Shown: piece by piece, positions 43,048 through 56,614 of the stretch | Layout: every line of letters starts with the position of its first letter | How positions within the stretch are numbered: position 1 is the first letter of the stretch | Source: Lasiodiplodia sp. COLG20 | Lineage: Eukaryota; Ascomycota; Dothideomycetes; Botryosphaeriales; Botryosphaeriaceae | Assembly: GCA_009801085.1 (NCBI GenBank) | Contig: VNWV01000004.1 | Coordinates: forward strand, 2,914,001-2,978,000 | Direction of reading: 5' to 3' | Length of the DNA stretch: 64,000 bases | Position numbers and translations under genes: made by a program | The notes under the pieces: model-generated | Databases searched by the model: none | The model's input: the letters and a program-made list of their open reading frames with translations, nothing else | What the model was told of the DNA's origin: nothing

Positions 43048-45863
43048 CCCAAAATCTCAGGATACAGCTGAACAAGGCCCCAGCACTGGCCCCGCTGAGT
43101 TGTCGAGCCCAGAAGCAAAGAATATGCCCCAGAAGTCCCGTATCGTGGAGAGCCCCATGCCAGCGGAACGCCATCGCGCCCCACTGGGAGCCGAGATGGT
43201 GTGTTTCGGCGTACGCGTGCTGTGAGCTAGACCGTTAGGTCTAGGGTCTAAAGCCGACCAGGCGGCAGCGGTGGCTAGCCGATGCCTTACCGTTTAGACG
43301 GCAGTCTCCGACCATGTCTACCAGGTATGGGCTATTGTTGGAAGGCCAAGCATTTGAGGCTTAAAGGCGTTCGCTAGGGTCTGCGGCTCGAGAGCTAACG
43401 GCAATTTCTTCAAGGATTTTCACGGTTCCAAACCGTCACCCTGGTCCAGATCCGGCGATGTTCCTTGGTGCTGGTAAACGCCCATGTGGCAACCTCGTGT
43501 GGTGACACCGGTAGAGTGGAAAGCACAGATAGCGAGCCTATGAGAAGTGTGCACCGCATGTAGGACCAGTGGTTCGGGACTCATCGGCGAGCTAGTGTAC
43601 CACGATCTTTTTTTTTTTTCGACCGGCCACGAGTACCGTTGTATCTTTGTTTGGTAAACTATAGACAGGCAACTCCATGGGTCGCATGAGGCCATACGAA
43701 ACAGCCGGGTCTGACAACGACCGTGTTGTCAACAGCGGCTGACAGCTCAACAGCTGCAGCGGCATGATTGGTTTTGTGGCTATGGCCTAATCGGGAAAGT
43801 GATTCAGCTACATGCATGAACTAATGACATTTCGGGTGGGCGGTCTGTATAAGGCATTTGGCTGGCCATTCAGAGGGCTGCCAAATGGTATGACTGCCAC
43901 ATGGCATGGCCCGGAACGGGCTAGACCGTGTTGGAAACCCGGGGAGGAGTGCTTGGCACTCAGGGACCTGGGGTATGCCAAGCCAGCCACGACACTTCGC
44001 TCTCTCCGCCCGTCCTCGTATAACGTCGACCAACAGCCTTCAGCTCATCAGCCCGCTTGACGCCGCATCTCTTGGCAGAGCTTCCACCGCCCGCCGCCAC
44101 CCCTCTCAGCGACGGCCCATGTGATACCTGAGCAAAGCTTGACTGTCTGTACCATCCTTTCAGCTCCGGCCCAATCGCACTCCGTTGCAGTACCAGACCC
44201 AGCTTTGCAGAATTTCACATTTCCGAGTGCCATAGTGCGAATCTCGACTCCCCGCCACGGCGCTCTTCTCGTCCCGTCCTTCCTGTCATCGAAGATCAAC
44301 CCCCGTGGCACCAGCCGGGAGTCGCACGGGACCGCCATGCTCAATTTCTGCTAGCATGCGTTCCACCCGCAAAGCATCTTCATCCCGGGAAGCCCCCGCA
44401 TCCAAGATTAGGTGCTGCAGGCAAGCAAGCCGTGTCGTTCAGCTGGAGCGGGCCGCCACCAATGAAGCCTGCCAAGCTGACAGCGTCGACTGCCGCCTTC
44501 CATCGCCCCCGCCCCCGCTGACAGCTCCGCTCTGCCGTATTCTCCGAAGGGGAAAGCTGCACTAGCTTTTTTTTTCCGTGGCGTCGATCATATGCGAGAT
44601 ATGTGCCAGCTGGATTTGTTGGGTCCGTGAGCTGCAGCATCCCGCTGGCCGTCGGCAGTCCCGTCCTCTGCATACACCCGGCTTTGGAACTTCCTCAGCC
44701 AACAGCGCCCACGAGAAAGTCTTAGCATCGCTTATGCTCCTGCACACCGTGTCTCAGCCGCCACGTGTTAGGAGATGATATCGAAATTTTTTTTCTTCTC
44801 TTCTGGCCAAGCTCTTCGTATGTGGCATTAAGCTCTCTTGCACACGATCGTATTTCCCCCACATCGGGAAACCCCAGGACCCACACACGGCCATGTCGCG
44901 ATCGCCAAGCAAAACGGCTTACTGGTGTGGGGCAAAGGGCGGTGCGTGTCTAGAACATGTGTACTCGGGGTCTGCCTGGAATGGGAGATCTACAAGCTAG
45001 GCAAACACGTTCGGGAAATGACAAGGTGCCACATCCAAAAATCGGGCAAGATTGATCAACGACCATTCACAAAACAAGTACCTTCTGCTTCGATCTGTGC
45101 CGCTAAGGGCAATTGGATCGGCGGAACCGGAGTTCTCCTTCTCGCCCCGCTCCCGCTTTGGAGGAGGGGGAAGGCAAAAAAACCCGCACATCCTATCGCG
45201 GCGCCATCCGCTCGGCAACTCTCGCTTGCGCCTTTCGCTACCAGATGATCGAGCATCACCAGTGGCGCCCAAGCTATTTTCGGGCGGAGAGATCCAGAGG
45301 CTGTGTGGCGTAAGTTGGAGTGGGTTCTGCGGCGCTCTCTCCCCACCGCCAACGCACTGCCATTCGTGCTCCCGACGTGAACTGGTGACCTCTTGCAGCA
45401 GCGGGCGCAGATACTGCTGTTCAATATTTCTCGCTTCCTTTGGGTTGCGTTCTATTCTTGCGTCGTCGGGGGCGGAGAAGTGAATTCATGGGCTGATCCA
45501 TGCATCTTCAGCCCGCTTCTGCTTCAATGTGATATCCTCGGGCAAGCGATAATCCGCCCAGAGAATACACACCGCTCGGAGAGGCGCACCAGATCCACTG
45601 GCTTCTCGATTCCCCCATTCTGATGCCAAGAGAACGCTTATTCCGGACGCAGCGGAGCTTGGCGCGCGCCCACGCCCTTCTGCCTAGGCGATACGATTGC
45701 CTAATCTACATCCAAGCAAGGCCTGGGCTGCAGCCATTGCTTAGATCCGGTAAAGCGTCTCTGGGGTCGGTGAGGAAACTGCCATCCCTCAGATCTCACA
45801 GTGAGCTGGAAAGCTTTCTCCTTCAGCGTTCTGCGAGACACTGCCCTTTTCATACGTGGACAA

Positions 45864-45890
45864 TTGAAGTAAATATCCGGACGTAGATGT
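45864..45890. mobile_element. MITE fragment (single arm)
   Basis: TTGAAGTAAATATCCGGACG followed by TAGATGT matches the left arm of copy 3 (TGAAGCGAATGTCCGGACGTAGATGT) with about four mismatches. No opposite arm follows, so this is a truncated or decayed copy. Confidence 0.65.
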
Positions 45891-46671
45891 GACAGTGGAA
45901 ATCTGCAGTGGATTCGGACACAGTATTCAGTTATCCATGCAAGTAGGGTGCACTATTTTTTACAAATTACACTTGAAGGAAGGTACATACAATCATGTCT
46001 TGTAGACCACTGTGACCCACCCAATGAGCTTCGGCCACCCCTCCGCAGCACCCTATTCGTACCCCGCCATAGTCGTGAGTCTTCTCAGTCCCCCCGCTCT
46101 TCTGTACTCTTATTTGCCAACACTGGAAACCCTGAGCAGAAGTAGCAGTATCCTCTTCCAATGAATGTCTTGTACCCGCTACAGACGCTCTGCTTCAGTT
46201 CATCCATCATCTCTTCCACAGCAACCACAAACACAGTCGTTTTATCAAGCATTTCCTTTCGCCACCTGAACGCCCCAACTCGCAACCCACCGGTTCCACC
46301 CCATCCACTCCAGATGTGCCTTTCCTGATGGGTAAACCACTTCAAGCCTGGACCAAGAACTATGCCTGAGAGATATTACCCGCTACTAATGCCGTCCAGA
46401 TGCTTTGCCCCGCCACTCCCGCCCACCAAACCCTCCCAAAAGTGCCACCACCACCGCCAGCGGCCCGCTCTTACGGAAAAAGCCAACACAGCGCCAGACC
46501 CTCGGACAAGAGAAGTGAGAAAGAGAGACTACACAAGCGGCCCGGGTATAGCGCATGCAAGGAAATCATCCGACCAACAAACCGGTCCCAATTTCAAAGA
46601 ACGAAAAAAAAAAAAAAACAAGCCATGACCCAAGCTTTCTGCAATTCATCCACTACTTCTTATTTACAGGT

Positions 46672-48797
46672 TCAGGACACGCTACCGAGCGCCGCTGCCG
46701 GCTTGTGGATCTTGAAGCTCGGCGTAGCCGTGAAGCTGATCCGATTATTTTCGTTGCTGCCCCTCACCAAAGACGCCGCTGCCGCTGCCGCAGCTTCCCC
46801 CTTGTCATGTGCCGCCGTCGTTTTGGTCGGCGAAGCCAGCGTCGTCGAGCCGGTGGCGCGCGGCCCTCCATTCTCTGGCGCCGCAGCAGCACCGTTAGCC
46901 ATCACCGTGCTGTCTACAGAGGCTCTGCGCGAGTCGTTCGGAGTGCCGGGGTACCTGAGCAGCGCGCGGAAGCCGCCCGCCTTGCGCGCCGGGATGTCGC
47001 CCTTGCCGGCCGTGGCGACGTAGAGGAGGTATTTGAGGTTGGGCAGCGTCTGGCGGATGTCGAGCAGCTTGAGGCCGAGCTCGTTGGACAGCAGCTCGAT
47101 GTTCTTGTTGAGCAGGAAGACGCCGTATTCGAAGCGGTAGCGCACCGCGCCGCGCATGAACAGCGGGTACGTGCGCGGCCCGTTCGTCATCGAGATGGGG
47201 TCGTCGATCGTCGAGTGCGATGCCTTGGGGTCGATGGGGTAAGCCAGTGGGAGGGAGAGGTATACGGACAAGTGCGCGACGACTTGGGCGACGTAGCCAA
47301 GCGCGGCGCCCGTGACGTCTTCTCGGACGTCGACGAACTCGGAGTTGGGGAGCGGAAGGCCTCTTATGGTGAAGTAAAGGGAACGGCCGGGGATGGGCTC
47401 GATTGGATAGATTTTAAGCAGGTCTTCGCAGACACGACGTCTGTGGCCGAGAATCTCATCCTGGACCTGCTGCAGAGTGATCTTCCGTTCCTCAAGCTGC
47501 TCCTTGCCGTGCTCAATGTCTTCCAACGTCTGAGCTTGCATCTCTCTTCCTTTCCGCATGGTCTCGCGACGGTACTTGATGCCGGCTTGTAGATCATTGC
47601 GCTTCTTTCTGGCAGCTTCCAGCCGTCTCCTCTGGGAAGCCACTAACGCCTCGACCTGCTTTAGCCTCTCCTGGGCCTCAGGAACGTGGTTCACCGTAGA
47701 AAGCGCCTCGTCATTCCTCTCAATGATAGCATTGATTTCTGTGGTTAGACGGTCGCGCGTGGCCAAGGCATCTTGAATGCAGTCATCCAGGGTGGAAAGC
47801 CTCATTAGTTGATCGTAGGATGAAGTCGGTTGAGGGGGTGCGGACGTCGATTTACCCGGAGCGGTAGTCCAATCGAGGCGATAGGCTTCGGATGCGAGGT
47901 CCATGAAACTGGTGTATATGCCATCGGTGAAGTGGAACAGAATGCAATTCTGAGGAAAGGGATGATGAAAGCTGTCAAGCTAAGACACGAGTCACTCGAC
48001 CAAGATCCGGCATTGTTGATGGTGAACTTACTGATTTGCCAATGAACTGCAGGGAGCGGAAATTGACGGCAATGTCCAAGAGATGCTGGTGCTCGGCCAT
48101 GGTGTCGCTCTTGACCCAGACCTTGACAGTGAGCTCGTCCAACCTGGTCACGGCTGGGCCCCATGGATGTAGGTCGAAGAAGCGGAAGTCGGGGTTCATT
48201 GCCTTCTCGACCTCCTCGCTCACGTACACCGGCTCATCAACGCCATCGACGTGCAGTGAGAAAAAAGTATTGGCCATGCGTCCGCCAGTCACGTCCTCGA
48301 GTTTCTTTTGGCGCTGCAATGGGCTCGCTCCCGACCATTCCATGGTGCTTCTGCGGCGCATCCTGGCGATTGCGGGCCTGAGAGACACATCTGGAGCAGG
48401 AGGATCATTGTTATCCGGCTTTTGGCCTTCGGTCACGGCAGACTCGCTGATGGGCTTGAGGTCGTTGGATCGTAGGTCGTTGGAAGACCGAGAATGTTCG
48501 AGCTTGCGGCTCTCACGCTGAGCCAAAGCCTTGGTAGGAGTTTTCAGAGACGAGGGGATCGCGTCATCGTCAATAGTGCCTCGGCGTGGGCGTCCGGTGG
48601 CCTGCACAAGGGTCAAGTTGCGGATGGTGATGCCCTGGAGATGCCTGATCTTCCGGTTCTACGTCATGTCAGCGGGCAGGTAATGGCTGGCGCAAGAATA
48701 CGATGAAGCATACGTAGGGAAGTAACCAGGGCCGTTCCCGACGGGGAAGATCTTGAGGCGGGTGTTGGTCGCCGGGGCCGCTCGAGCTTCCCGTCAT
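46672..48797 (-). CDS. UVRAG/Vps38-type subunit of the PI3-kinase (Vps34) complex, 662 aa
   Basis: Exons 48797-48714, 48658-48032 and 47949-46672 sum to 663 codons. The N-terminal half is C2-like: IRHLQGITIRNLTL, then NTFFSLHVDG...PVYVSEEVEKAMNPDF, LTVKVWV and QFIGKSNCILFHFTDGIY. A coiled coil of about 130 residues follows (TTEINAIIERNDEAL ... ITLQQVQDEIL). The C-terminal BARA-like/Atg14-UVRAG domain reads RSLYFTIRGLPLPNSEF, AALGYVAQVVAHLSVYLSLP, RYRFEYGVFLLNKNIELL and LPNLKYLL. This order is that of UVRAG/Vps38, the subunit that directs Vps34-Vps15-Atg6 to endosomes for vacuolar sorting. An Atg14 identity is less likely because of the C2-like N-terminus and PLAYPI motif. The Ala/Ser/Thr-rich tail is disordered. 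It diverges from mhr1 over 322 bp. Confidence 0.87.
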
Positions 48798-49119
48798 GGT
48801 GTTGGCGGGCGCAGGGACGCAACGCGCGCGCAGAGAGGGCTATCGATGGATTTAAATGGCGGAGGCTGAGCTTGACTGCCCCGGAATCGCAGTCATTTCG
48901 CCGTGCATGGCGTTGTCGAGTGTGGGCTTGAAGGTGGTGTTGGGCGAGAGTGTCCCGCATACCCGCCGCGCGCCCACCGTCATCACAAGCGCGCCCGGGC
49001 CAAGCCTGGTGTTCGCGACGTCCGCTGAGACTTTTCCTCCGCACCCTCCCTCGCCCACCCTCCGCCCACCAGCGCCTCCTCTCTGCCGACGCGCCGCGCT
49101 GCTCTCCGTCTCTACCGCC
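48798..49119. promoter_or_regulatory. divergent promoter between the UVRAG-like gene and mhr1
   Basis: 322 bp, GC-rich, C/T-rich just before mhr1. No specific site recognised. Confidence 0.5.
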
Positions 49120-50538
49120 ATGAACCTAAACAAGGCCGCGCGGGCCTTGTCCAAGGGGACGGTCGCCACGCCCGCCGCCGCAGAGCATGGCCAGCACATT
49201 TTCATCTACAGCAACATCCGTACCAACCAGACCGTCTACTCGCTGCAGCGCAACTTGAACGTATGCATCAATTGCCCCGGGCGGCCGCCAATGGGGTGCC
49301 TGCTGAGGTTCAATCGCTAAATGACTGTCCAGAACCATGATGCACTGTCGCAACTCACCTTCGCCGGCAAGAAGACTGTCCCTGCAAAGCTCCGCAAAGA
49401 CATATGGCGTCCTCTGGCCACCGTCAGTTTCCGCAACAGCGCCGAAGGCCTTGTTGTGTACCGAAATCTACGCGAGTTCCGAAAGCTTCACGAGCAGAAC
49501 TGGGACCACACCAAAGAATACCCCATGCTTCCGCCAGAAGCGCAAAAAAGGCTCAAGGAGAGTAAGGCGGCACCAACCAAGAAGGAGAGAGCCAAGATCA
49601 TCATGGACCAGAAGGCCAATTCCGTCGCCGATCTGGCCGCCGTGCTCCAGAAGCATGCAGCTGAATTTCGGACACTATTCCAGCACAACGAAGAAGCACT
49701 GGACCGCGAAATCAACGACGTGTTTGCGACAGCTGGCCGTCTCAAGAAGATCAACATGACTATCAAGGAAAAGAAGGAGGCACTGGGTATGAAGGCTGCG
49801 TCCGAGGAGAAGGACGCCACGCCTGACGAGAAGGAGGCTGCGCCTGCGAAGGAGGTTACGCCTGAAGAAAAGGAGGCAATTTTAAAGGAGCTGGAGGAGC
49901 TGGCCGCCGAACAGAAGAAGCTGCGCGGCGCAGACAAGGCAGCGGAAGCGATAAAGCCGATACATACGGAGTTGACGTTGTCGAGGATGAGGGACAATGG
50001 CGGACTGGCCAAGATCCAGAAGGAAATCGACGAGGCGAGAGAGACGCTGCGTTCGAAGGACGAGAATATCACCGAAGGATACAGGGCATTGTTGGAAGAG
50101 CGCGTGAGAGAGTGGAAGATAAAGATTCGCAAGATACACAAAGCGTACTTATCGATGCGACTCAGGCTAGGACGAACGGCGTACGACCCCAAGCAGGAGG
50201 TGGAGCAGATATTGGAGCAGACGCGGGGGAAGGCTGGCAAGAAGGCCGGTAAGACGGCCGGTAAGAAGGTTGTCAACGAGGCCGCCAACAAGCCTGCCAA
50301 CAAGCCTAGAAAGAAGGCCAACGACAAGATTCCGGAGCCCACGGACGCTTTCAGGGCTGCCGTGAGAATCAAGTGGGCAGACATTCGCGATGCCTGTCAT
50401 GCTAAGCAATGGCCGTCCACAGTGAAGCACAGCGAGCTGGGATTCATTCGCCACTCAGCACCAAGCAGCGCCCTGCGGAGGGCAGTGCCCTTCCCTGAGT
50501 TCCCGGCTCGGTATGAGCCGGTAGTAGCTACAGCATGA
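49120..50538 (+). CDS. mhr1: mitochondrial large ribosomal subunit protein mL67 / Mhr1, 448 aa
   Basis: Exons 49120-49260 and 49333-50538 total 449 codons, with a 72-nt intron. The N-terminus HGQHIFIYSNIRTNQTVYSL, then LTFAGKKTVPAKLRKDIWRPLA and VYRNLREFRKLHE, is the mL67 signature. The C-terminal RIKWADIRDACHAKQWPSTV..H..L matches the family. Yeast Mhr1 is both a mitoribosome protein and a mitochondrial homologous pairing factor, and also acts in transcription. The middle (residues about 100-340) is a long, Lys/Glu-rich helical insertion with repeats such as EKKEALGMKA...PDEKEA...PEEKEA and GKKAGKTAGKK, much longer than in the 226-aa yeast protein. Such extensions are usual in filamentous fungi. 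The mitochondrial targeting signal is weak; yeast Mhr1 has a non-cleaved one. Confidence 0.9.
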
Positions 50539-50884
50539 AGGACAACGGCTTTTGGGGGGCATGGTTTTTCTCTGGAGGCGTAGAAAATGGTGTAAGATAA
50601 TGGTTCATATGCGTGCATGGTAAAATCACATGCGTCAAGGCAACAGAGGAATGTGTTCGTGCTGCGTGAATCCTCAGCTGGCGTAGGGCGGTGTGCGGTG
50701 TGCGGACGAATCGGGAAGCCATGGACCCTGGACTCGGAGCTTGGAGGCGGAAATTGCGGAGGTCGAGTCGTGTGCTCATTGGCGCTGCTCTCCCGACCGC
50801 CGCTCTATTTTCTGCCGCCGCTGAGCTCCATATCTTCCACCATCATCCCTCCCCTCCTCATCCACCCTCGACTCGCAATCCACC
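50539..50884. promoter_or_regulatory. short intergenic region upstream of the ceramide synthase
   Basis: 346 bp between tandem genes. C/T- and CCATCATCC-rich just before the lag1 start; no specific site named. Confidence 0.4.
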
Positions 50885-52385
50885 ATGGCCCGCTCCGATC
50901 AGACTGAGCCTTTCCCGCCCCTCCATCCGCTGCGCGAGCCGACGGGCTTCGGCAGCGGTTCGCGCCGCCGCCGAAAGAGCAGCAACCTCGGTGATGACCC
51001 CAGGGGAGATACTGGCACCGTGAGCCTTGCGACGGCTTTCGACAACCAGTCGCCTACCGAAGAGGTACTAGACCCCTCATTTTCCGCAATGGCCGCAACT
51101 GACCGCTCGCCAAAGCGTTTCCCCAAGCAGCACCGCCCTTCGAAGCGCCGGAAAGCGAAGTCTCTCATGCGCCGCTGGTGGAAGCTTTCGATCCGCCATA
51201 CCTGGCTCAATCCGCTGATCCTCCTCGTCGTCCTCCTCGCTGCCTATGCCGCCAATCCGAACGAATCTAATCCGTTGCACGCCGCCATCTTTCTGTCCTA
51301 TCCGCTTCCCCGCGCTCCCGACGCCGATCCGTCCGTCCCGATACAATATGGCAAGGGAGGCAGGGATTTCGCCTTCGTCGGATTCTACATCATTGTCTTC
51401 TCCTTCACGCGCGAATTCCTGATGCAGCGTTTCCTGCGGCCCCTAGCCATCCGGTGCGGCATCAAGTCACGCGCCAAGCAGGCACGCTTCATGGAACAAG
51501 TCTACACCGCCATCTACTTTGGAATCTTTGGTCCTTTTGGTCTCTACGTCATGTCGCGCACTCCGGTCTGGTATTTCAACACCAGGGGAATGTACGAAGG
51601 TTTCCCGCACAAGACGCACGAGGCTGTCTTCAAGGCCTACTACCTGCTCCAGGCCAGCTACTGGGCCCAGCAGGCCATTGTCTTGCTTCTGATGCTCGAG
51701 AAGCCCCGCAAGGACTTCAAGGAGCTCGTCATGCACCATATCATCACCATCGCCCTCATCTGGTGCAGCTACCGCTTCCACTTTACCTACATGGGTGTGG
51801 CTGTCTACATTACTCACGATATCAGCGATTTCTTCCTTGCCGTACGTCTTCATTTCGCGCAATCATTTTGCCGTCGCTAATGGTTTACAGACGTCGAAAA
51901 CCCTGAACTATCTTGATTCCCCCATCGTTGGCCCTTACTTTGGCTTCTTCATCTTCGTCTGGACTTACCTCCGCCACTACATCAACCTCCGCATTCTTTG
52001 GTCCATGGTCAATGGCGAATTCTCCTCCATCGGTCCTTTCGAGCTGAACTGGGACACGCAGCAATACAAGTGCTGGATCTCGCAATACATCACATTTGCC
52101 CTGCTCGCCAGTCTGCAGGCCGTCAATCTGTTCTGGCTGTTTTTGATCCTGCGCATTGCATACCGCTTCGTCGCGAGCTGGGGAGAAGTCGTTAAGGATG
52201 AGCGCAGCGATTACGAGGAAAGCGAGAACGAACAGGAGGCGGCGGAGAAGAGCGCCAATGGCAAGGCTGTGGAAGCAGCTCCTCAGGTCCTCCTTAATGG
52301 TGAGCCAGTCTCGCCGGTGGAGGATAAGGCGACGACGACGGCAACGGCCGCGGCCGCCAATGGAAAGCAGAGAAAGGGTAGGTAA
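50885..52385 (+). CDS. lag1: Lag1/Lac1-type ceramide synthase (TLC domain), 483 aa
   Basis: Exons 50885-51841 and 51891-52385 total 484 codons, with a 49-nt intron. A basic, disordered N-terminus (about 90 residues) precedes an ER membrane TLC domain of several TM helices. These include NPLILLVVLLAAYAA, FAFVGFYIIVFSF, VYTAIYFGIFGPFGLYVM and ISQYITFALLASLQAVNLFW. The Lag1 motif is clear: MHHIITIALIWCSYRFHFTY with the HH pair, then VAVYITHDISDFFLATSKTLNYL with the catalytic Asp pair. The enzyme N-acylates sphingoid bases with acyl-CoA. The C-terminus is acidic (SDYEESENEQEA), fitting CK2 regulation known in yeast. Filamentous fungi usually have two or three paralogues (acidic-tail, glucosylceramide-specific and so on); which one this is cannot be decided here. 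Confidence 0.95.
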
Positions 52386-55300
52386 GACGTATGGGACAAT
52401 CGTTGCGAAAGCGCAGCGCATCGTTTGCATATGACGATTCGGCACGTCACTTTTGCGGTGAAGTGACGCGACCACCATTTTTTGTAATATGTCAACGTTT
52501 TACGTCCCACGACCACCATCGACGACATTGGGAACGGCCGATACAACAACAGTGGGACTCTTTTCTCCTGTACAATATGACCCGTTCGCTTCTGGATTGT
52601 TTTGGAGACCAAGCTATTTCGGCCCTCAGATGGGAAACTCCCGCCCGCAGTGTTTTGGATTGAGGTAGGCGGCGTCTTGCATTGGTATTCATGCATTATC
52701 TCATGTTGTAATTAGAGGACCGCTTCTTTCTTTTTCCAGCCAAAGGTCTTTTTTCTCTCGTTAAAGCGTTTGGAGGACAAGCAGTCCACCGATAGGGATT
52801 GGGTTGCAGGGCGAAAGGATGGACGAGAAACGGCCTAATGAAGAGAAAGTGTAATATGAGGGAGGCTCTGTTGGTCATTCAATGTGGCATGTACGTCGCT
52901 ATTATGAAGAAAGTAAAATGAAAAGGCATCGCCCTCTACGATTGTTTTTCGCTTTGACTGGCTGGCTTTCGAAGTGTTCCGGACCCCAGGTGCTACCTAT
53001 TTTCATTCATTCTCGACACTTCTATTTCCTCAGCCATTTAGCTGTGTGGCTCGAGGTCAACAATGCTCTGAGACGGGCATTCTAATTCTAATTCGCAATA
53101 TCCCACCACGGCACGCCTACCAATGATACAGACATTTACTACTTCCCTTGCCTTGGTGTCTTACCGCACGATTAACGCTCTGTCATACCACACCCTGCTG
53201 TTTGCAATCCCCGAAGTCATCCCGGCGAAAGCAAGGCTATTTCCCAGCCCTACATCAGGCAACACATAATCATCGCACTTACCCAGTCAAAGCTCGAACA
53301 TACGTGGCCACTGGCAACACCAACAACGCCATCATCCAATCTCTCACTTACGACATGAGCGCACCATCACACCAACACACACATCTCGTCGTCCAGCCAG
53401 CCAACAAAAAAACATGTCCATTCGCATCATCCCCAACACGTACGCGGTCTAACCCAAACAGGCAATATTGCAGCGAGGGAAAGCCGAACGAATGGTCAGT
53501 GCACGGCTCTCCTTCGGGTCCTGCTCAGGTCAAGCCGTCGAGACACCGGCAGAAAGAAGGAAAAAAGAAAAAAAAAGGGAACCGGCCGTAGCCGTATGTT
53601 ACCTAACCCGGCCCGTTGCCGGCCCGGTTTGGTGTCACTTCGCAACCCTTCTTTTTAGCTCCGGCTCCTTCGTTCGTTCCTATCCCTTTCCAGTTTGCGT
53701 GAAATTCGCGCGTACGCGGCTAAGTACGTAGGGGGCCCGGCGCCGGTCGTCATCGTGTAACCTCCGTCCGTCGTGTTGCCGAGGTGTTGTCGCTGCTGCT
53801 ACTGTTGCTGCTCTCTTCTCTTCCGTAATGATCCGGAATCAGCACGTTCCGTCCGTTTGCTCGTCTCGGCCATCTTTCCGTACGCCACACACGACAGTCT
53901 GGTACGATGGGGCGGTGTCGTGAGAGTGAGGCAGTTGCCGTAAGACAGACGAGCCGATTGATACTGTAGCCAGCCGAGGTACGTCGAATATGACAGGGAA
54001 GTGACAGCGACATCTCAATACGTAAATGTGGTTCGTCGTTTAAAATACGAAAAAAGAGGACGGAGAAGAAAGCTGAGGCGTTTGAGACATGTCTAGGTGC
54101 CTCCTGTTGTGGCTGTGCTGGATGGATGCCGCGTTCCCGCACCGGAAGTCCAAGCTGCCGGGTCTCGGCGAGATCTCAATCTCACCTCGTTACAGCGGGC
54201 GAGCCCGCTGTCGGAAAAGGAAGGCTTGCAGGTAAGGCTTTACGCCTCTGGTGAGGGTTCAGCTAGGATGTGAAGGGCTTCACACGGGTCCCGTTGTTGC
54301 GTAACAGTTCCGAGCTGCACGTTCTATGCCCTACCTTTACTGCCAATCGAGTCAAAGTGATGAGCGAACTGCGTGGCCAATCACAGCCCTCATTAGGCCT
54401 ATTCTCCAGGCACATCGCATACGCATCGGGAGTGCATCTCTGTTGCTTTGCTGTGTAGTTCCGCCAGTCGCCCACTCACCTACGAATGGTTCAGGGCCAA
54501 GAGCGGTAGACGCATGATCGTCGCCACCATCTCAGTCCGTGGGCTTGAAAAGATCAACCCAAATGCGGGGATCTTCAGCACTGTTAGACGAAAAGGCTTA
54601 ATTCCGTAGACTTGACACGACCATTCATCTCAGCTTGCCTGGCCTCGCGCATCTCTAGCCTCACCCACTGTTACATTTCGAAAATGCAACATTGGAGAGC
54701 ATGTAACAATGATAGCAGACATCGGAGGTAACATGCGGGGTACGAGTGAAGAAAATGGTGCGGGTTGCAAAAAAGCGGCTGTGTAAGTGGACAGGGGTGC
54801 CACCCCCAGATGTGCCACCTCCAGTTCCCAATGCCGCACTATTGACCCCGAGTCGTTTCGACTCTGACACCTGCCTTTTTTTTCGAAAATGTTGCCCGGT
54901 TCCAATTGCAACGAAGAAGTACAAGCTTTGTCGTTCATCCTGGCTCTACACCGACAGATGCTCTCGCTTCTGCCTAAACTTTCGGGCTACGGCTACGGAA
55001 AACGGCAGAAGCAAGGTAGAAGAAAGAAATGGAATGACTGCTAGCATTTCTTACAAAAAAAAAAAGTAGCAAAACTTCGCTAGAGCAAGCAAACGCAGAT
55101 ACACGTCGTAGGCTGACGTGGAACGAGTCTTGTCCCATCACCTCACTTTATCCCAACAATCTTGGGCTAAGCTCATACCATACTCAAATAATGGCCATAG
55201 AATGAGGATTTTAGCAGCATGCAACGACAAAGCCTCAAGCGCTAAGCGCATTACCAGCGAAAACAAGGCAAGAAGCTAGATGCCGTAGGAATGTCAGGCC

Positions 55301-56614
55301 TCTCGTGAAGAAACAAAAGAAAGGCTGCTGCCTAGGAGTCCGCAGCTTGCTTGCAGCCGCATGAAGCGCGCGTATCGGCCCGTTCGAAAGCTCGCAACAA
55401 CACGTGGTGGACAGCATTCCACTCTCTGAGTCGGAAGGCAAGCCACAGCAAAGGGAGGAGAGAGGGCATCGAAGTTGAAACATGCCATTGTGGAGCACGG
55501 CCATAGACTCGCGGGTTTCATGTCACATCTCTTTCATAGATGCCAATCAAAAACTTATTCAGGTGGCGGGGCGATAATGAAGCTTCATATCGTTCAGCGG
55601 AAATGAAGTAGGGTGATCAAACAAGTCCAAACGCCCCAACAACTTTTTTTGACTAACGGACAACACAACAACATGAATGTGGGGGAGGGAGAGAGACATA
55701 GAGTAAAGCAGCTGACTATGATTAAACGAGTGTATTTAGTTTGTTTCTGCGTTTCATTCGTCGTCCCCACACTGTGCATCCTCCACCTTTGTTCTTCAAC
55801 AAGCTGCATGTCTATTTAGCGCACGCAAATACGCATACACGCACACGTGCAGTCTCCATCCCACATGGCCCTCTACTCAACAGAAAATCCCCTGAAACAA
55901 TTGCCTCCCAAGATATGCTTTTGGTAACAAGAATCGATCGTAACATGTCCGAGGATGAGAGAGATTTGCGGTCGAGTGGAGAGTTAAAACGCAGGAGGTT
56001 CGTGGCGGGCGTGTCGAAAAATCAAGACAAATGCCGTGTAGTTCGAACAGTGGAAAATGTGACAAAACTCTCAAGCCACCCAAAACAAAAAGCAGAACGA
56101 AGAACTGATCAGCCAACTTTTGACTCTGCGCTGCACATGCTCGACGTGCAGGCCAATCTTTTCGTTCTTTGACGAAATCAAAACAAGAGGGGGAGAGATC
56201 GCTTCTGCCCCAAACCGCCTATGCGAAGCAATGTCTTCCAGAAGTCCTCCCATGCTGTTAAATTCTTCTTGCTGTTGTCCTTGGTTTTGTACTGTCCTTT
56301 CTGTATGCTGTAAACAACGCGTGTGTTGGCGAAACCCGGGTCGGGGCCGTAATGTTTCCAGGAAAAAAACGACAAATCCCGATATGCTCGTCCGTCCGAT
56401 GGCGCCCTTATGCTCCAAAACGCAAAGTGGAAAAAACACCGTGTCCATGAATGAGAGGGCGTAATAACCCAAAGAAGTAAAACAGTCGTAACGTGCCATC
56501 AACATGAAGGCCGGCTCCAGAGGTCGGCCAATAGGCTGCATTAGTCCAAATATGGATATTACCAGGTCGCGAAGAAGCCGGGACGAGAGCGGGACAGGCC
56601 GTGACGATATACAT
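52386..56614. other. 4.2-kb convergent intergenic region, no gene recognised
   Basis: Short frames only. Several local A-runs (about 53565, 55060) and pyrimidine stretches. Probably includes long 3' UTRs of both neighbours. Confidence 0.45.

Larger units (their letters stand above)
42876..46671. other. 3.8-kb intergenic region, no gene recognised
   Basis: Promoter of the oxidase at its left. Open frames of 80-140 codons between 44000 and 46600 overlap on both strands without motifs. A one-armed MITE fragment is at 45864-45890. Confidence 0.45.
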
